DNA of 64,000 nt from Phaeosaccion multiseriatum (Eukaryota; Ochrophyta, other classes), in the NCBI GenBank assembly GCA_965112735.1, contig OZ218959.1, positions 1,550,001-1,614,000 on the forward strand, written 5' to 3'. This document shows, in pieces, positions 1-11,974 of this stretch. Each line of letters opens with the position of its first letter. Position 1 is the stretch's first letter. Made by a program: the position numbers and the translations under genes. The notes beneath the pieces were generated by a model, which did no database searches, was not told where the DNA came from, and was given only the letters and a program-made list of their open reading frames with translations.

Positions 1-91
1 AGGACGGCAGAGGCATATGAGCAGGAAGAAGCACGTCAGGATGAAGTCTCGGCCAGGTCGACCACGCCTTCCTTCTACAGCAGTTGGTGAT

Positions 92-128
<37 letters not shown>

Positions 129-432
129 AACGAAACGAAACGAAACGACACAGAACAAGTTGGAACAAGGTGGGGGCAGGAAGGCTGTGGGGTATCATCT
201 CTGCCTAAGCGACTTCCAACCCCAGCCCAACAGATCAAGGGCAGTGAGAGCAGTTTCAGGAAAGAGACACCAAACCCCCCACGCACACCACACGAGCCAA
301 CGCTGCCCCCCACCAACCCACCCTACCCTCCACCCACATCCCACCAACCCACCCACACACCCCTCCCACCCACCCATCCGCACCCCCCTTCCCTGCGGGT
401 GTGTTGGGCCTAGTGTCGATGCCTAAGCTAAG
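1..432. other. Spacer downstream of the primase gene
   Basis: No gene is supported here. The stretch lies downstream of the inferred primase stop. It holds one copy of the CAGTTGGTGATACAG element running into a CAG run, a short AAACG repeat near 126-150, and C-rich CCCAC repeats at about 275-390. Short open frames across it are low-complexity and show no family resemblance. Confidence 0.5.
78..98 (+). repeat. Dispersed CAGTTGGTGATACAG element, copy 1
   Basis: The 15-bp core is followed directly by an expanded CAG run. It lies in a spacer, so no coding constraint explains its conservation. Confidence 0.8.
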
Positions 433-3400
433 CTACGCTCGACAAAACACAGAGCCACCGTCACAAGACATTCGTCTGGCGATCAAACGAGCCCCCTTTC
501 TTCCCTCCTCGCCGCCCTCCTTCTCCACCTCCTCCATCGATATCGACATCGATATTTGTATCGATACATACGACATTATAGATAGAGGACATGCCTTGAG
601 GTTCCACACACCCTCCCTCCCCCGGACCCTAGCCAGGCCCCTTACCTCTGCTGAGCCACCGCCGCCTCTCTCGCCTTCCTCGGCCCCCAACTTCTCTCTC
701 TTCTCTCTCTCTTCTCTCTCTTCTCGCGCCTTCTGCCACGCCAATCTCCTGTTGTACACAGACAGACACAGGAAAAAACACGAACAAGACAAGTCAGACA
801 CACGGGGAAGGGTGAAGGTGACGGCAAGATGAAGAGAGGGAGACGGAGAAGGTAAGGGGGGGGGAGAGAGAGACAGGTCAATCCATATACTGTGGGAATA
901 CTGTTGAACCGAAGGAAGGGATACTACGCCTAGCTTTAGAAGAGGAGTGACGAGTGATCACCCCATGAACCTCTCACTCCCTCCTCCTCCTCCTCCTCCT
1001 CCTCCTCGCCAACACTCACTTGGCTGCCCTCTTCTCCTCCTTATCCCTAACGATGTCCGCCATGTCCATCTCGAGTTGCAAGCGGAGAGAAGTCTTACCC
1101 TGTGCCAGGCTCTCTGCGTACCTGAAAATGTCACGGCCAGGGTGAGGGGTCAGGGTCAGGGTCAGGGTCAATGTGAGGGTGAGGGTGAGGGTGGAGGTGA
1201 GAGTGGGGATGAGGGTGAGGTTGAAGGTGAGGGTGAGTGTGAGTGTGAGGGTGGGGGTGAAGGTTAGGGTGAGGGTGAGGGTGAAGGTGAAGATTAGGGT
1301 GAGGGTGAGGGTGGGCGTGAGGGTGGGCGTGAGGGTGAGAGTGGGGGTGGGGGTAAGGGTGAGGGTGAGAGTGAGGGTGGGGGTGAAGGTGAGGGTGGGG
1401 GTGAGGATAAGGGCATGAGTGAGGGTCGGGGTGAGGGTGAGGGTCAGGTCGGTCAGGGTAGGATCAAGGTCAGGGTGAGGGGCGGGATCAAGGTCAGAGC
1501 CAAGGCCTGGTATGGGACCTCAAGTTACGTTACCGCATTGCATGTCTTTGCACACACACACCCAACCGCCCATCCACCCATCCACCCACCCACCCACCCA
1601 TTGACCTCCAATCCACCCACCCACTGACTTACTTGTAAATGTGGTACGTCCTGTCGGCGGGGTTGATAAGCAGACTCAGGAACTGCGTCAGCTCATCCAC
1701 ACACCTGCGAAACGAAGCCGAGTTACCAGCCATGACCACACTCGGGGCTGTCTCGGTCATACTCTTTGCTGTCTCGGTCACCGTCGGTGCGGCTGCCTCT
1801 GATCCAACACCCTCCCCGGCCTCGCTCGCCCCGTCTTCCGAAGCAGTGGAGGTGGTAGTGCTAGTAGCAGCAGCGGCATTTCCTTCGGCCTCTGATGCAG
1901 CCCCCTCCCCGGCCTTCGATCCAGCCCCCTCTTCCTCCTCACCAGGACCAGCAGCAGCAGTTGGTGATACAGCAGCACTTCCCTCCGCCTTTGATGAGTC
2001 TGTAGCAGCCCCGTCCTCTGCCTTGGTGTCCGGCCCATTTAGATGCTTCGAGATGATGTATTGTCCATACCACTCCGTCCAAGGTACGCCCGCTTCCAAG
2101 ATCTGCCGTTGGTTGGTTCCCCGTCGGGTGCCATCCAGTGCCATTCGGGTGCCATCCATCGGGTGGTCGACAATGGGGGGGAGAAGCTGTGAGAGATGGC
2201 AACGCATCCACGTAACCGAACCCAAACCACGTCACCCACAACACCCAACCAGCCCACCCACCCACCCTCCTCTACCAACCCACCCAACCCACACACTTCC
2301 ATTCCACCACCACATCCAACTCATCCCAACCGCACCATATCGACTCCATTTCTGGTGTTCGATATTGATCAAGATCACATCAACTGAAAACTGAAAACTG
2401 AAAACCCCACGCACCTGCCGAAAGCCCGCCACCGCGTCGTCTCTATTCTTATACTTATCAATGAAGTCCGCCGGGTCTTTGGCAGCCTCCTTATCCCATC
2501 CTTTTACAAGGTCTGGCCTCCCACCTCCTCCTCCGGATAACGAGTTCACAGCTGGTGGGGGGTGTACCATCGTTGCAATGCGAAGGTCGAGGCCGGTGTC
2601 GGCTACAAGGCGGCTCAGCCCGGACGAGTGGGCGCCCTGTGTGGGTGGGCCACAGCGATGGTTGAAAATGATAAGTGGGTAGGTGGGTTGGTGGGTGGGT
2701 GGGTAACAGATTATTGAAAAGGGTTGGTGGGTTGGTGGGTGGGTGGGCTTGCGGTTGGGTAACAGAGATGGTTGAAAATCGTAGGTCGGTGGGTGGGTGG
2801 GTAAGAGATACGGTTGACCACGGTGGGTAGTATGTGAGTGAGTGGGTGTGGGTGCGTGAGTGAGTGGGTGTGGGTGCGTGAGTGAGTGAGTGAGTGAGTG
2901 AGTGAGTGAGAGAGTGCGTGAGTGAGTGTGTGAGTGTGTGAGTGGCGATTGAGTGAGTGAGGCGTGATTGAGTGAGTGAGTGAGTGAGTGATTGAGTGAG
3001 TGAGTGAGTGAGTGAGTGAGGTGATGAAGAAGGGAGAGGGAGGGAGGGAGGGAGAGAGGGGGGAGCATCGTCCTTCCCAGCCAGCAGTCCCGCCTTCGTC
3101 AAGGAGAGGACCCGCCCGCTCCGCCTCCCCAAGGCTCAACTCAACCCCGCGCCCCCGGGCTGTTCCCTCCCTCCCTCCCTCCCTCCCTCTCTCCCTCCCT
3201 CCCTCCCTCTCTCCCTTCCCTCTCTCCCTCCCTCCCTTCCCTCTCTCCCTCCCTCCCTCTCTCCCTTCCCTCTCTCCCCCCCCAGGCTTACCCTGCAGAG
3301 TCGAGCCGCTGCCTCTTGCCCTGGTTCGTCGGAATCAAGACACAGCACAACCCTACGGAAGGATGGCAACAGAAGCCGCACCAACACCAACAACGAGACG

Positions 3401-5605
3401 CAGAGGGCCGGCAGATAGCAGGGCGGAGAGGCGGAGGAGAAGAATCAGACAACAACAGCACTCAAGCCATCCACTGCCATCTACGGCCTCCTCCCCCCCA
3501 CCCCACCCATCCACTACCATCCTCACCTCTTGGAGGGGCACAGCTTGGCCAATTTGTCGAGCTGCTCCATGGTGATGCTCGTGCCCAGGCAGCCCACAAC
3601 GTTAGTCACACCCGCATCGTGCAGAGCGATCACGTCGAAGTAGCCTGCGTGCATTGGGCATGGTTTGGCATTGCATTCAGTGAGCCTTCTATCCCTTCCC
3701 CCCTCCCCTCCTTCCTCTTCGTCCCTCCTTCCTCTTCGTCCCTCCCTGCCTCCCTCCCTCCCTCTCCCTTCCCCCCCCCTCTCTCTCCCTCCCTCCCTCC
3801 CTCCCTCCCTCACCTTCAACCATAACTCCGTAGTCCTGCTTGCGTATGGCGGCCTTGGCAAGGTCAATCCCATACACATTATATCCCTTCTTGTAGATCA
3901 TCGTGTCAGGGGAGTTAATGTACTTTGCAGTCTTCATGACAGGGGGGGGTTGCCCCTTGGGTAAGAGTACGCTAAAGAGTTCTCGGGCACCAAACCCGAT
4001 GAGTTGTCCATGCTGATCGGAGATGGGCAGAATGAGCCGCCCTCGGAACCGATCCAGCACTTCTGGGGGGCGTCCTGGGTACTTTTTGGTCACCACGAGG
4101 CCGGCAGCGTCCATCACCTCGACGGTGTGGCTCTTGTTGGCGAGGTAGGAGACTACTCGGGTGGTGCCTGGAAGGCAGGGGGAGAGGGGAGGGGAAAGGG
4201 GGGTGGGGAGTGAGAAGGAGGAGGAGAAGGAGGAGGAGGAGGAGGAGGAGGAGGAGGGGAACGCAGTAAAGATAAGAGAAGCGAAAAACCACACGCAAGG
4301 TGTGAGCTTCCCCACCCCATGCCATATGTGAACAGAGCAGCAGAGCCGCAGGCGCGCCACTTCGCCCCCGCCTCTGCTTCCCACGACCACACACGCACAC
4401 AGACACACACGCCACCCACCCACCCACACACACCCACACACACACACCAACACACCTGTTTTGAAGGGTGGTGCGAACCCAAGCTTGAAGGCAGCCGCCG
4501 TCTATGAGTATGGGGGTGAGGAGGAGGGGTGAGGAGGAGGGGGGAGGGGGAGGGGGGCGGTCTGTGAGCACGCACGCACCCGCTCATTTGATGAAACTGG
4601 AATTCAGCGCTCTTGTACGCAGAGACTAGAGAGAAAGAGAGAGAGACAGGATAAGTATGTACGAAGGAGGAAGAAAGTCGGAAGGCACGTAGGTAGGAAG
4701 AAAGTCGGAAGGCACGTAGGTAGGATGAGGTACCGACCTTGGCGGATATCTTCCTCTGCTGTATGTAGGCGCGTGCCTTGCCCGCTTGTGGAAGAGTGCT
4801 GAGGCAGTGCGCGTAGAACACACCTGCTTGCTCGTTCACCTGCACAGCGGGGCCCACAAGAGGAGGAGGAGGAGGAGGAGGAGGAGGAGGAGGTGGAGGG
4901 ATGCGGCGTTGGTATGCAGTGGGGGTGGTGAGGTGTGTCGAGGGGGGCGCACTGTTTACACCGTACGAGGGAGGCTTCACCGGAGTCACAGAGGAGAGCA
5001 GAGACTTGAGAGTTTGGGGGGGGGGGGGGGGTGGCCCATGCAATGCAACGCCGCCGCTGCTGCTGCATCACCAACTGCTGTATAACCAACTGCGGCATCA
5101 CAACCTGTTACATCACCCACTGCTGCTTTCCTTACCGTGTACAGCAGCTTCTTTTCCTCCCTCTTCCTTGCCTCCTCGGCGCTCTCAGCACCAGACTCAG
5201 CGTATTGCAGCTCAACCCCCGCCTCCTCCGCGAGTTGCTCCAGCGCCTCTCTGATGAAGAGGGGGGGGCAGGGCAGTCAGTGGGTAGCGGATGGATGGAT
5301 GGATGGGTGGGTGGATGGGTGGATGGGGAGATGGAGCAGACATGAGTCCATTGTCATCACACTGCATGAGCCTGCCCCGACAGGAGAATTGGCGTGTGTT
5401 TGCCTGCATTCTTTACGAGAAGTAGGGCCTCAGAGGAACAGACGCCCCCCTCACTCACTTACTCCCTCCCTCCTCACTCGCCCACTCCATCCCTCCCCCC
5501 TCCCTCCCTCCCCCACTCACTTGTAGCCTATTCCGTCGATTTCGCTGACAAACTTGATCACGTCCCCGCCCGCCTTACCCACACCAAAAAGAGACAAAAG
5601 AGGAC

Positions 5606-5659
<54 letters not shown>

Positions 5660-5910
5660 GGACGGAGAGGGACGGAGAGGTGAGTGCAGGGTGCCTTTGC
5701 GTCAACAGCAAGCATCCAAGCACTTCGACGGCACTCAGACAAGCAAGCAAGCAAGTGCAGGGGTCCATCATCTACCTTCATCGAATCTCCACCTCCCCTT
5801 TGGCCCCAGTCACTGCACATGTGACATCGCATCTGCCTCTATTATCTTCGCTTCCCCACCAACCCTGCGTCAGGCCACACACACGGCGTTGTGTTGTGCT
5901 GTCACGCCTC

Positions 5911-5943
<33 letters not shown>

Positions 5944-6633
5944 GTGTTTTGTCTGTCTCACTCACCCCGCAGCCGAAGCAGTGGTAGAAGCCCTTACTGT
6001 CTTCGACGGATAAGGAAGGGGACCGGTCGTCGTGAAAGGGACAGCACCCCATCCACGACTAGGAGGAGCAGCAACACCAGAGAGAGAGAAGAGAGAGAGG
6101 ACAGAGAGATATGGAGGTAAAGAGAGGCAGAGAGAGACAGAGAAAGGTAGGTAACGGTGAGCCGGGGGGGGCATGAAGCAGAACCCTCAGTCGAAGTCAG
6201 AGGGTTTTCCTCTCTCTCTCCTGCAAACCACGACTCAATTCCATGCAGTTTGCGATACGAAAAGAACCAAAAAGGCAGAGGTCCCACTGCACTCGAAAGA
6301 GCATTGCGAAACGTTACCAAAGAAAGGAGGAGATGTAAAGGTAAGAGAGGACTGAGGATTGCCACTTTGGTCTGCTTTTTCACTCACCAACCCACTTTGC
6401 TTGAGCTCCACCGTCCTCCCAATAACCTCCTTGATGCTTAAGGCGTCCTTCACCCTCTGCGCGTCCACCTCGAAGCTGGTCAGGAGGCGGAAGTTACCCC
6501 TTCTCCCGCCGCCCGTTCCCGTCTTTATGTTTGCTGTCACAGGGTCTCTGTCCTCCTTGGAAAAATGCGAGGTGCCCTTTGGCTTCTTTTCCGGAGGAGG
6601 GCGTGGGGTCGCAGTCTCGTCTGCACCAGAGGA

Positions 6634-6676
<43 letters not shown>

Positions 6677-7203
6677 TGCTCGCTTCCCTCGGCTGCTGGT
6701 TCTCGATCCGGCACAGGGGGTGCTGCTGCTGCTGTTGCTGCTTGCTGCGAGGTCTCGGACACGCTTGCATCAACGTCTCCGCCGCCGCCGCCGCTGCTGC
6801 TGCTACTGTCCTCCCCGCCTGGCGGTGTTGAGCTCAACAGTATCCTCTTCCCCCTGAATGCCCTGTCGCCAAAAGACCCCGTTGCACCTCCACAGAGGGG
6901 TTGCCGGCGCTCAGGTTGCATGTGGCATGTCTGGCAAACGCTGGAATGACGGGCGTGAGCGTCTACACTGGCTCCCTGTCGTGTACGTCTGCATTGCCCT
7001 CGTGGAAGGACGGGGGAGCCGCTGGTGAAGGCTTCGACGCCCCCGGCCGGTGCGGCTGCAATTGATCGCCCCCTCTTCCGGCTGCTCCCTTTGGTGCTCC
7101 TACCACTGTCATCGTAAAGCGCAGAAGGCGGACTAAGCAGCAACGCCAGCGAGAGGCTCGTGCGCCACAGCCGGGTATGGAGCACCTTTCTCCGCTCCTT
7201 CAT
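433..7203 (-). CDS. DnaG-type DNA primase, probably organelle-targeted, 13 exons
   Basis: Bacterial-type primase that would lay RNA primers for organelle DNA replication. Exons inferred on the minus strand: 7203-6388, 6058-5966, 5573-5521, 5250-5136, 4839-4738, 4501-4456, 4167-3814, 3644-3527, 3352-3292, 2636-2415, 2102-1633, 1121-1020, 748-433; phases agree throughout and give about 955 residues. A hydrophobic leader (SLALLL) and a roughly 200-residue low-complexity linker with Ala and Ser runs precede the CHC2-type zinc finger (C278, H281, C299, C302; CPFH and FYHCFGCG). Next come AGGDVIKFVSEIDG, the primase catalytic core (FRGRLILPISDQHG, IGFGARE, KYINSPDT) and the Toprim signatures VMVEGYFDVIAL and LCLDSDEPG. 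The C-terminal part is weakly conserved and ends in a K/E-rich tail. The last exon is the least certain, since an additional splice at 645 is possible. In plants and algae such primases serve the plastid or mitochondrion; plastid is my inference. Confidence 0.85.
1138..1520 (+). repeat. GGGTGA/GGGTCA minisatellite in primase intron
   Basis: Six-base units, mainly GGGTGA with GGGTCA near the edges, fill most of the intron between exons 11 and 12 of the primase. The same family occurs as a larger array in the CCDC40 gene at 28553-29298. A CCCA/CCAT repeat follows at 1560-1625. Confidence 0.85.
1955..1976 (+). repeat. Dispersed CAGTTGGTGATACAG element, copy 2 (inside primase exon 11)
   Basis: Here the element is coding. 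Read on the minus strand it gives AVSPTA within a low-complexity stretch of the primase that has no counterpart in ordinary DnaG proteins. Confidence 0.8.
2655..3030 (+). repeat. GGGT and GTGA repeat block in primase intron
   Basis: The intron between exons 9 and 10 carries diverged GGTGGGT units with three reuses of a phrase around AACAGAGATGGTTGAAAAT (near 2650, 2708 and 2760). A GTGA array follows at about 2830-3020, then GGGA, then CCCT units at 3165-3280. Confidence 0.8.
5061..5126 (-). repeat. Degenerate cluster of the dispersed 15-bp element, copy 3
   Basis: One good copy (ATCACCAACTGCTG) is followed by two or three decayed relatives (ATAACCAACTGCGG, ATCACCCACTGCTG) in the primase intron between exons 4 and 5. 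This looks like local duplication followed by drift. Confidence 0.7.
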
Positions 7204-7759
7204 CCTTAACCTGTGTAGGAGAGTTGGTTTGTGGCGGGCGGCTTGCGATCGATCGGCTGGGCCAGGCCAGTTTCAGTTTCCCCGCCCAACCTTCCTGACC
7301 TTCCTGTCCTGCCTGTGTTAAAGATTCACGATGGCGAGCAACGCGGTGAGGGGCAGCCTCAGACGGCGTGCGCTATCGCAAAGCCAGCCTCTGCTACGCC
7401 CGCGGCCAGGTCCGTGTGGTGGTGGTGCGGTGCGAGATGGGGGGAGCTGCTGGTGCCGAAGTGCGTCCTCAGGCGGAGGCTGCTACAATGGAAGCAGATG
7501 GTCGTCTTCTTCGTTGGGGCCGGTGGTCGTTTGCGGAAGACCTGAGGACTTGAGAGAAGCACCAGCACGACAAGGTCATCGTCAAGCTGGCCCCCGGCAG
7601 CTGCAGCCGCAGCGTCGCTCAATGTGTGAGTCACTGGATGTGTGATCGCCGTCTTTAACCCACGGCTCTCTCCCAGGCCCGCCCCTCCTCCTGGGTGCTG
7701 ACCCCTCCCCCTCTCCCCACACTTCTCTCTGCACAGCTTCTCAAATAGTCAAAACCAAG

Positions 7760-8076
7760 ATGTCTCACAAGGAGACGATCGACAACCCAGCGAACGATCT
7801 GCCTGGACTTGCGGGACGTATTGCAAAGTTCGACCGGCGCTTGGGCAGTAAAAGAGACACGGTCAGAGACAATGAGCTGCAGGTGAGAAGAGGGCTTCTT
7901 TGCTCCCCCCCCTCTTCTTCTTGATCTCCACTGTGTCTCTGTTCTTATTAGTGAATCTCAAGCCCCCTCTTAACTCGAGTGCTTGTGTTCTTGCGACTCA
8001 TTGTCTTTCTCTCGGCGCTGGGCCGCCAGATACTGGACAGATTTGCGGAAATCGCAATGACGTTGGACATGGCTTC

Positions 8077-8115
<39 letters not shown>

Positions 8116-9587
8116 CAGCGATGGCAGCAGATTAGAGGGTGAGCTCTTGGAGTCAGTTGGAGTGGGTGCAGAGTCGACGGACAAAGCAGCAGACCAGTCT
8201 CCTATTACTCCTGCTTCTGTGTCTCCACCCTCCTCCTCGGTGTTGGGGGGTGGGGAGGGCAGCAGCAACTTGGCACAGTCAAGTGAAGAACGTCCAGAAA
8301 GTGGAGTCTTTGTGGGAATGAGGACATCTCCAAGCCTGGTGGAGGGTTTCGATCAGCATTGGCATAGCCTTCTCGCGAAAGCCGAGCAAGACACACGCCA
8401 TCAGAAGGACTTCGCTGCCGCCCCTCCTCTCTCACCTTCCTCTCAGGCGCTTCCTCCGAATGCTTCTTCCTCCACTCCGGCCAGCGGCAATGATGCCCCC
8501 CTCGACAGCAGCAGCAGAAATAGCGGTGGTGGTGCCCTGTTGCGGGACGTACTACCCCAGGCGGCGGCGTGGCTCAAGAAGCAGGGCCATCGGCGGGCAG
8601 GGGTGCTGGCGAGGGGCCTGCGTCCCGTTGACATGCACAGCAGAGAGGACTCGCAGGTGGGTATCAAGGGAGGTCTATTCAACTCAAACTCAAACCATGG
8701 TGTTAGTGAATGGCCCAAAGGACCTTCTTCTGTCTGACCATGGAGCACGGAAGTCGATACAAGCTGCCTTGACGAATTCTCTTGTCTGACGAACCGGCCT
8801 CATGCGTGTGTGTGTCTATACATGCGTGTGTGTGTCTCTCTCTCTGTGTGTGTACACACACACGTGCGTTGTGTGTGTGTGTGTGTGTGTGCGTGCGTGT
8901 ATATGTGCCTGTGTGTGTGCACAGGACATTCACGACGCTCTCAAGGCAATGGTTGCGCAACAGCTTACAGAACACCTCCTCGCCGCCCTCAAGCTGGGGC
9001 AGCTTCGGCCCGGCGTAACGGCCGAGGAAGCGCTGACGGCCATCAAGGATGGGGCCCTGGCAGGGGGGGGCTTGGAAGAGAGGCTGGAGGCGCACTTCCG
9101 GCTTTTCGATGAGGTGTGTGTATGTGTGTGTGTGTGTGTGAGGCATCGTTATAATCGGACGCTACCGACCGGATTGGCGCGGAGGAGAAGGGGGCCGGGG
9201 AAGGGGGTTAACGGTTTCGCGTGAGTGTGAGTGTTGGTTTGTGTGTTTGCAGTCACGCGCTTGGTCCTTTCTTCTCTCTCTCCCCCCCCTCTTCCTTCCT
9301 TCCTTCCTTCCTTCCTTCCTTCCTTCCTTTCTCCTCTCCTTCGGTTTGCTGTCGAGAGGAGCATGTCGACATGGCTTGGCTTGCTTGCTTCGTTTAGCTG
9401 AATCTGATTGAAGCCCCGTCCATGAATTAATTCGAATTCTAGGACGACGACGGCTTCTTGACAGAGGCAAGTGTGATGCGCGCAGTGGAGGCTTTGACTG
9501 AGCCCATGCAGAAGGCCGTCCAGGACATGTTTGCCAAGGTTGGCGGGCTGGATAAGAAGCAAGTCAAGGTGAGGGAAAGGGGAGAGC

Positions 9588-9620
<33 letters not shown>

Positions 9621-10846
9621 GAAGGGAGAGTACGAGAGCGAGAGAGAGAGAGAGAGGAAGGGAGATTACGAGAGCGAGAGGGTGGGCGGCAGGGGGTGAA
9701 AGAGGGCGTGCAAGAGAGAGGGGGAGGGGGAGAGATGGTAGAGAAGAGAAGGGTGTCTTTGGCCAGTGGACCACACACACTCAAGCAACCGAACCGACTC
9801 ATTCAATCGCCTCTCTCAACACCTCTAGACCCACCTACACCCCCCCTCTCTCTGTCATTGATCCGCACGCGGGATGGGGTCCTTCGTTTCCTGATGCTCG
9901 GCTATGCTTAACCCCTCCCTCCTTCCCTCCCTCCCTCCCTCCCCTCCTTCGCTCCCTCTCCTCCCTCCGTCCCTCCTCTCCCGTCCCTCCATCCCCTCCC
10001 TCCCTCACCCCCCTTATCTGTCTCTCTCTCTCGTTGATCAGGCCATGTCTAGTGAAATGAAGTACGCCTACTGGGACAACTTGGACGTGCCTGTAAAGGT
10101 TCGCTGCGCCTTTGCATGGGCCCCCGAGCGCCAGCAGAAGGGCCCCGACGAGTGGGGCGTGAGCTTCAAGCAGTTCCAGCCCTCAAGGGAGGAGCACTTT
10201 CCGGTACGTGTGTGCGTGCGTTGAAGGAGGAAAGGAGGAGGGGAGGGAGGGAGGGGACGGAGGGAGGGAGGGAGGGAAGGAGGGAATGTGGGGCAGAACG
10301 AAGCAAGGAGTGTGGTATTACATCCATGGCCGCGTTTGATGTTTTGCACGTGCTGTGGTGGTGTGGTAGTGGACAAGAACTTGGCTCTCGCTTTGAAACT
10401 CTTTGCTATTACAAAAGATTACGTTCAAACTATCTTGGCCCTTGCTTTCAGCCGTTCAATTGGGGCTGACAAATCCTTCCAACAGGGAGCATATCGTCCC
10501 TCCACCAAGCTCAATCTAGATGCCCTGTGTTGCCTCCCTCACTCCCCTCCGTCCGTCCGTCCCTCCCTCACTCCTTCCCTCCCTCCCTGCCTCCCTCCCC
10601 CCCCCCCCCCCCCTCTCTCTCTCCCTCCCTCCCTTCCCATCCCTCCCCTCCCTACCTACCTCCCTCCTCCCTCTCCCCATGCCTCTGTAGGAGCTCTCAA
10701 GCGTGATGAAGCTGTTCATGGAGGAGTACTCGGTCAGGCGCTGGAACCATCACGACATGGGCAAGAGGAAGAAGCGAGCGGCTCTGTACGGGATGGTGCT
10801 GTTCGTGCTCACGGTGGGGGTGGACAACTACCTCCAGTTCATCTGA
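7760..10846 (+). CDS. Unknown protein with EF-hand-like segment and C-terminal membrane anchor
   Basis: Six exons: 7760-7882, 8030-8656, 8925-9113, 9443-9568, 10042-10203, 10691-10846. Every intron is phase 0, giving about 460 residues. The start is the first ATG after an AACCAAG context, and the following residues stay in one frame across all splices. After a Ser/Pro-rich middle region (poly-Ser encoded by AGC repeats near 8082), the C-terminal half is ordinary sequence. It contains LFDEDDDGFLTEAS, which resembles an EF-hand calcium loop but lacks the usual acidic residue at position 12. The last 20 residues (VLFVLTVGVDNYLQF) form a hydrophobic tail anchor. I recognise no family. Calcium sensing on a membrane is possible but not shown. 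The 556 bp upstream separate it from the divergent primase gene. Confidence 0.75.
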
Positions 10847-10851
10847 TCGAC

Positions 10852-10953
10852 CCCTGACACGCTATCCGCTTTCCGCTATCGCCGGCGCGCTATCCGCTAT
10901 CAGCTGGCGCCCGCCGGCGCGCTATCAAGAAAGTGGGCGATAGCGTGTCAGGG
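10852..10953. mobile_element. MITE-like element with 15-bp terminal inverted repeats
   Basis: CCCTGACACGCTATC at 10852-10866 is matched by its perfect reverse complement at 10939-10953. The interior is GC-rich with internal GCTATC and CGCCGGCGCGC repeats. It begins 6 bp after the stop codon of the preceding gene. There is no coding capacity, so if mobile it is non-autonomous. Alternatively it is a hairpin 3' end or terminator structure. Confidence 0.55.
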
Positions 10954-11689
10954 TTCGAATCTGAGGAAGCTTATATGGCACTTATGGCACGGGTTGTGAA
11001 GGTGGATACGTTCGCTCAACTCATTTCAGGAGGTTACGCGACCTTCAGCTCGTCTGAGGGGGGTGATGAGGGCGGACGTTCTGCTCAACTACTTTTAGAA
11101 TTGAAGTAATACGTATGTTTGTGTCACAGCCAGTCCCGCGGGGGCCACTCACTCGCTCACCTTCCCGCTCACTCTCACTCACCCACCCACACACCCACGC
11201 AAATACTCTCGCGCTCGCACCCTCTCTCTCACTCACATACGCACGCACGCACCCACCCACCCACTCACTCACGTACTTGCCCCCTACTGAGCCATCGCTA
11301 TTGCCGGCGCCAGCCGGTACGGCCGGTACGCTATCAGCTATCCTCGGCCGACTATCCCCCCCGACGACCCCCCCCCTCAGGCCTTTCTTGCGCCTACATA
11401 CATGTCTCCTCCTCTTCCCAGCGCGAACTAGTACTTGTATAATGTAATATTGGGCCCGAAGGACCAATAGTGCTACCATCGGCGATAGCTCAACAGCGCA
11501 TCAGGGGGTGTTGACCGAGACGCAGCACTTCTTCACTCACAACGAGGTCACGCACCTGTTTTTTCCGCTTCCTTTTTCTTTTCCTAAAATAACCGGCTTT
11601 CTCTTTTTCCCCTTCTTTTTCTCTTTCCCTCGCTTCCTTTCTTTTGCACAAAAAGACACCTGCAAAAGGGGGAACAAATCCGAAAAGGG
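10954..11689. other. Spacer with relics of the GCTATC/CCGGCG family
   Basis: No gene is seen. At about 11287-11355 there is a second GC-rich patch with TGAGCCATCGC, CCGGCGCCAGCCGG and GCTATC words. GGCGATAGCTCA at about 11482 is nearly its inverted partner, which suggests a second, decayed element. CTCAC/CACCC repeats occupy 11150-11275. A pyrimidine-rich run (11560-11645) precedes the TATA box of the next gene. Confidence 0.45.
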
Positions 11690-11696
11690 TATAAAG
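11690..11696 (+). promoter_or_regulatory. TATA box for the DsbA-like gene
   Basis: GGGTATAAAG lies about 205 bp before the ATG at 11896. The identical ten-base word recurs at 44131-44140, so it may be the organism's strong core-promoter form. Confidence 0.5.
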
Positions 11697-11895
11697 TAGA
11701 AAGTTGTTGCGTGCCAAGCCTGCAGACAAGCAGAGACGCCTGTCCACCTCTAGGTACAAACCAAATCTGAGCAGCATCAGCGCAGCAGCAGGGGGGGAGC
11801 TGCAGGAGCGAAAAGCAGGTGGTGGGAGGGGATGAGAGATGAGAGGGAGGAGGGTGTGCAATGACCCAGGGGACTAAGAAGCAGAAGGGGTTTCG

Positions 11896-11923
11896 ATGCA
11901 GCGGCAGGACGAACAGCAGCGGC

Positions 11924-11974
<51 letters not shown>

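Noticed and set aside
8800-8924. Val/Cys-rich frames around 8800-9150
   Set aside because: GT/TG dinucleotide runs in introns of the 7760 gene; no coding signal.
10939-10985. tRNA-like T-loop word GGTTCGAATC
   Set aside because: The flanking bases do not form a standard T-arm in the right register, and no D-arm, anticodon arm or acceptor stem could be drawn.
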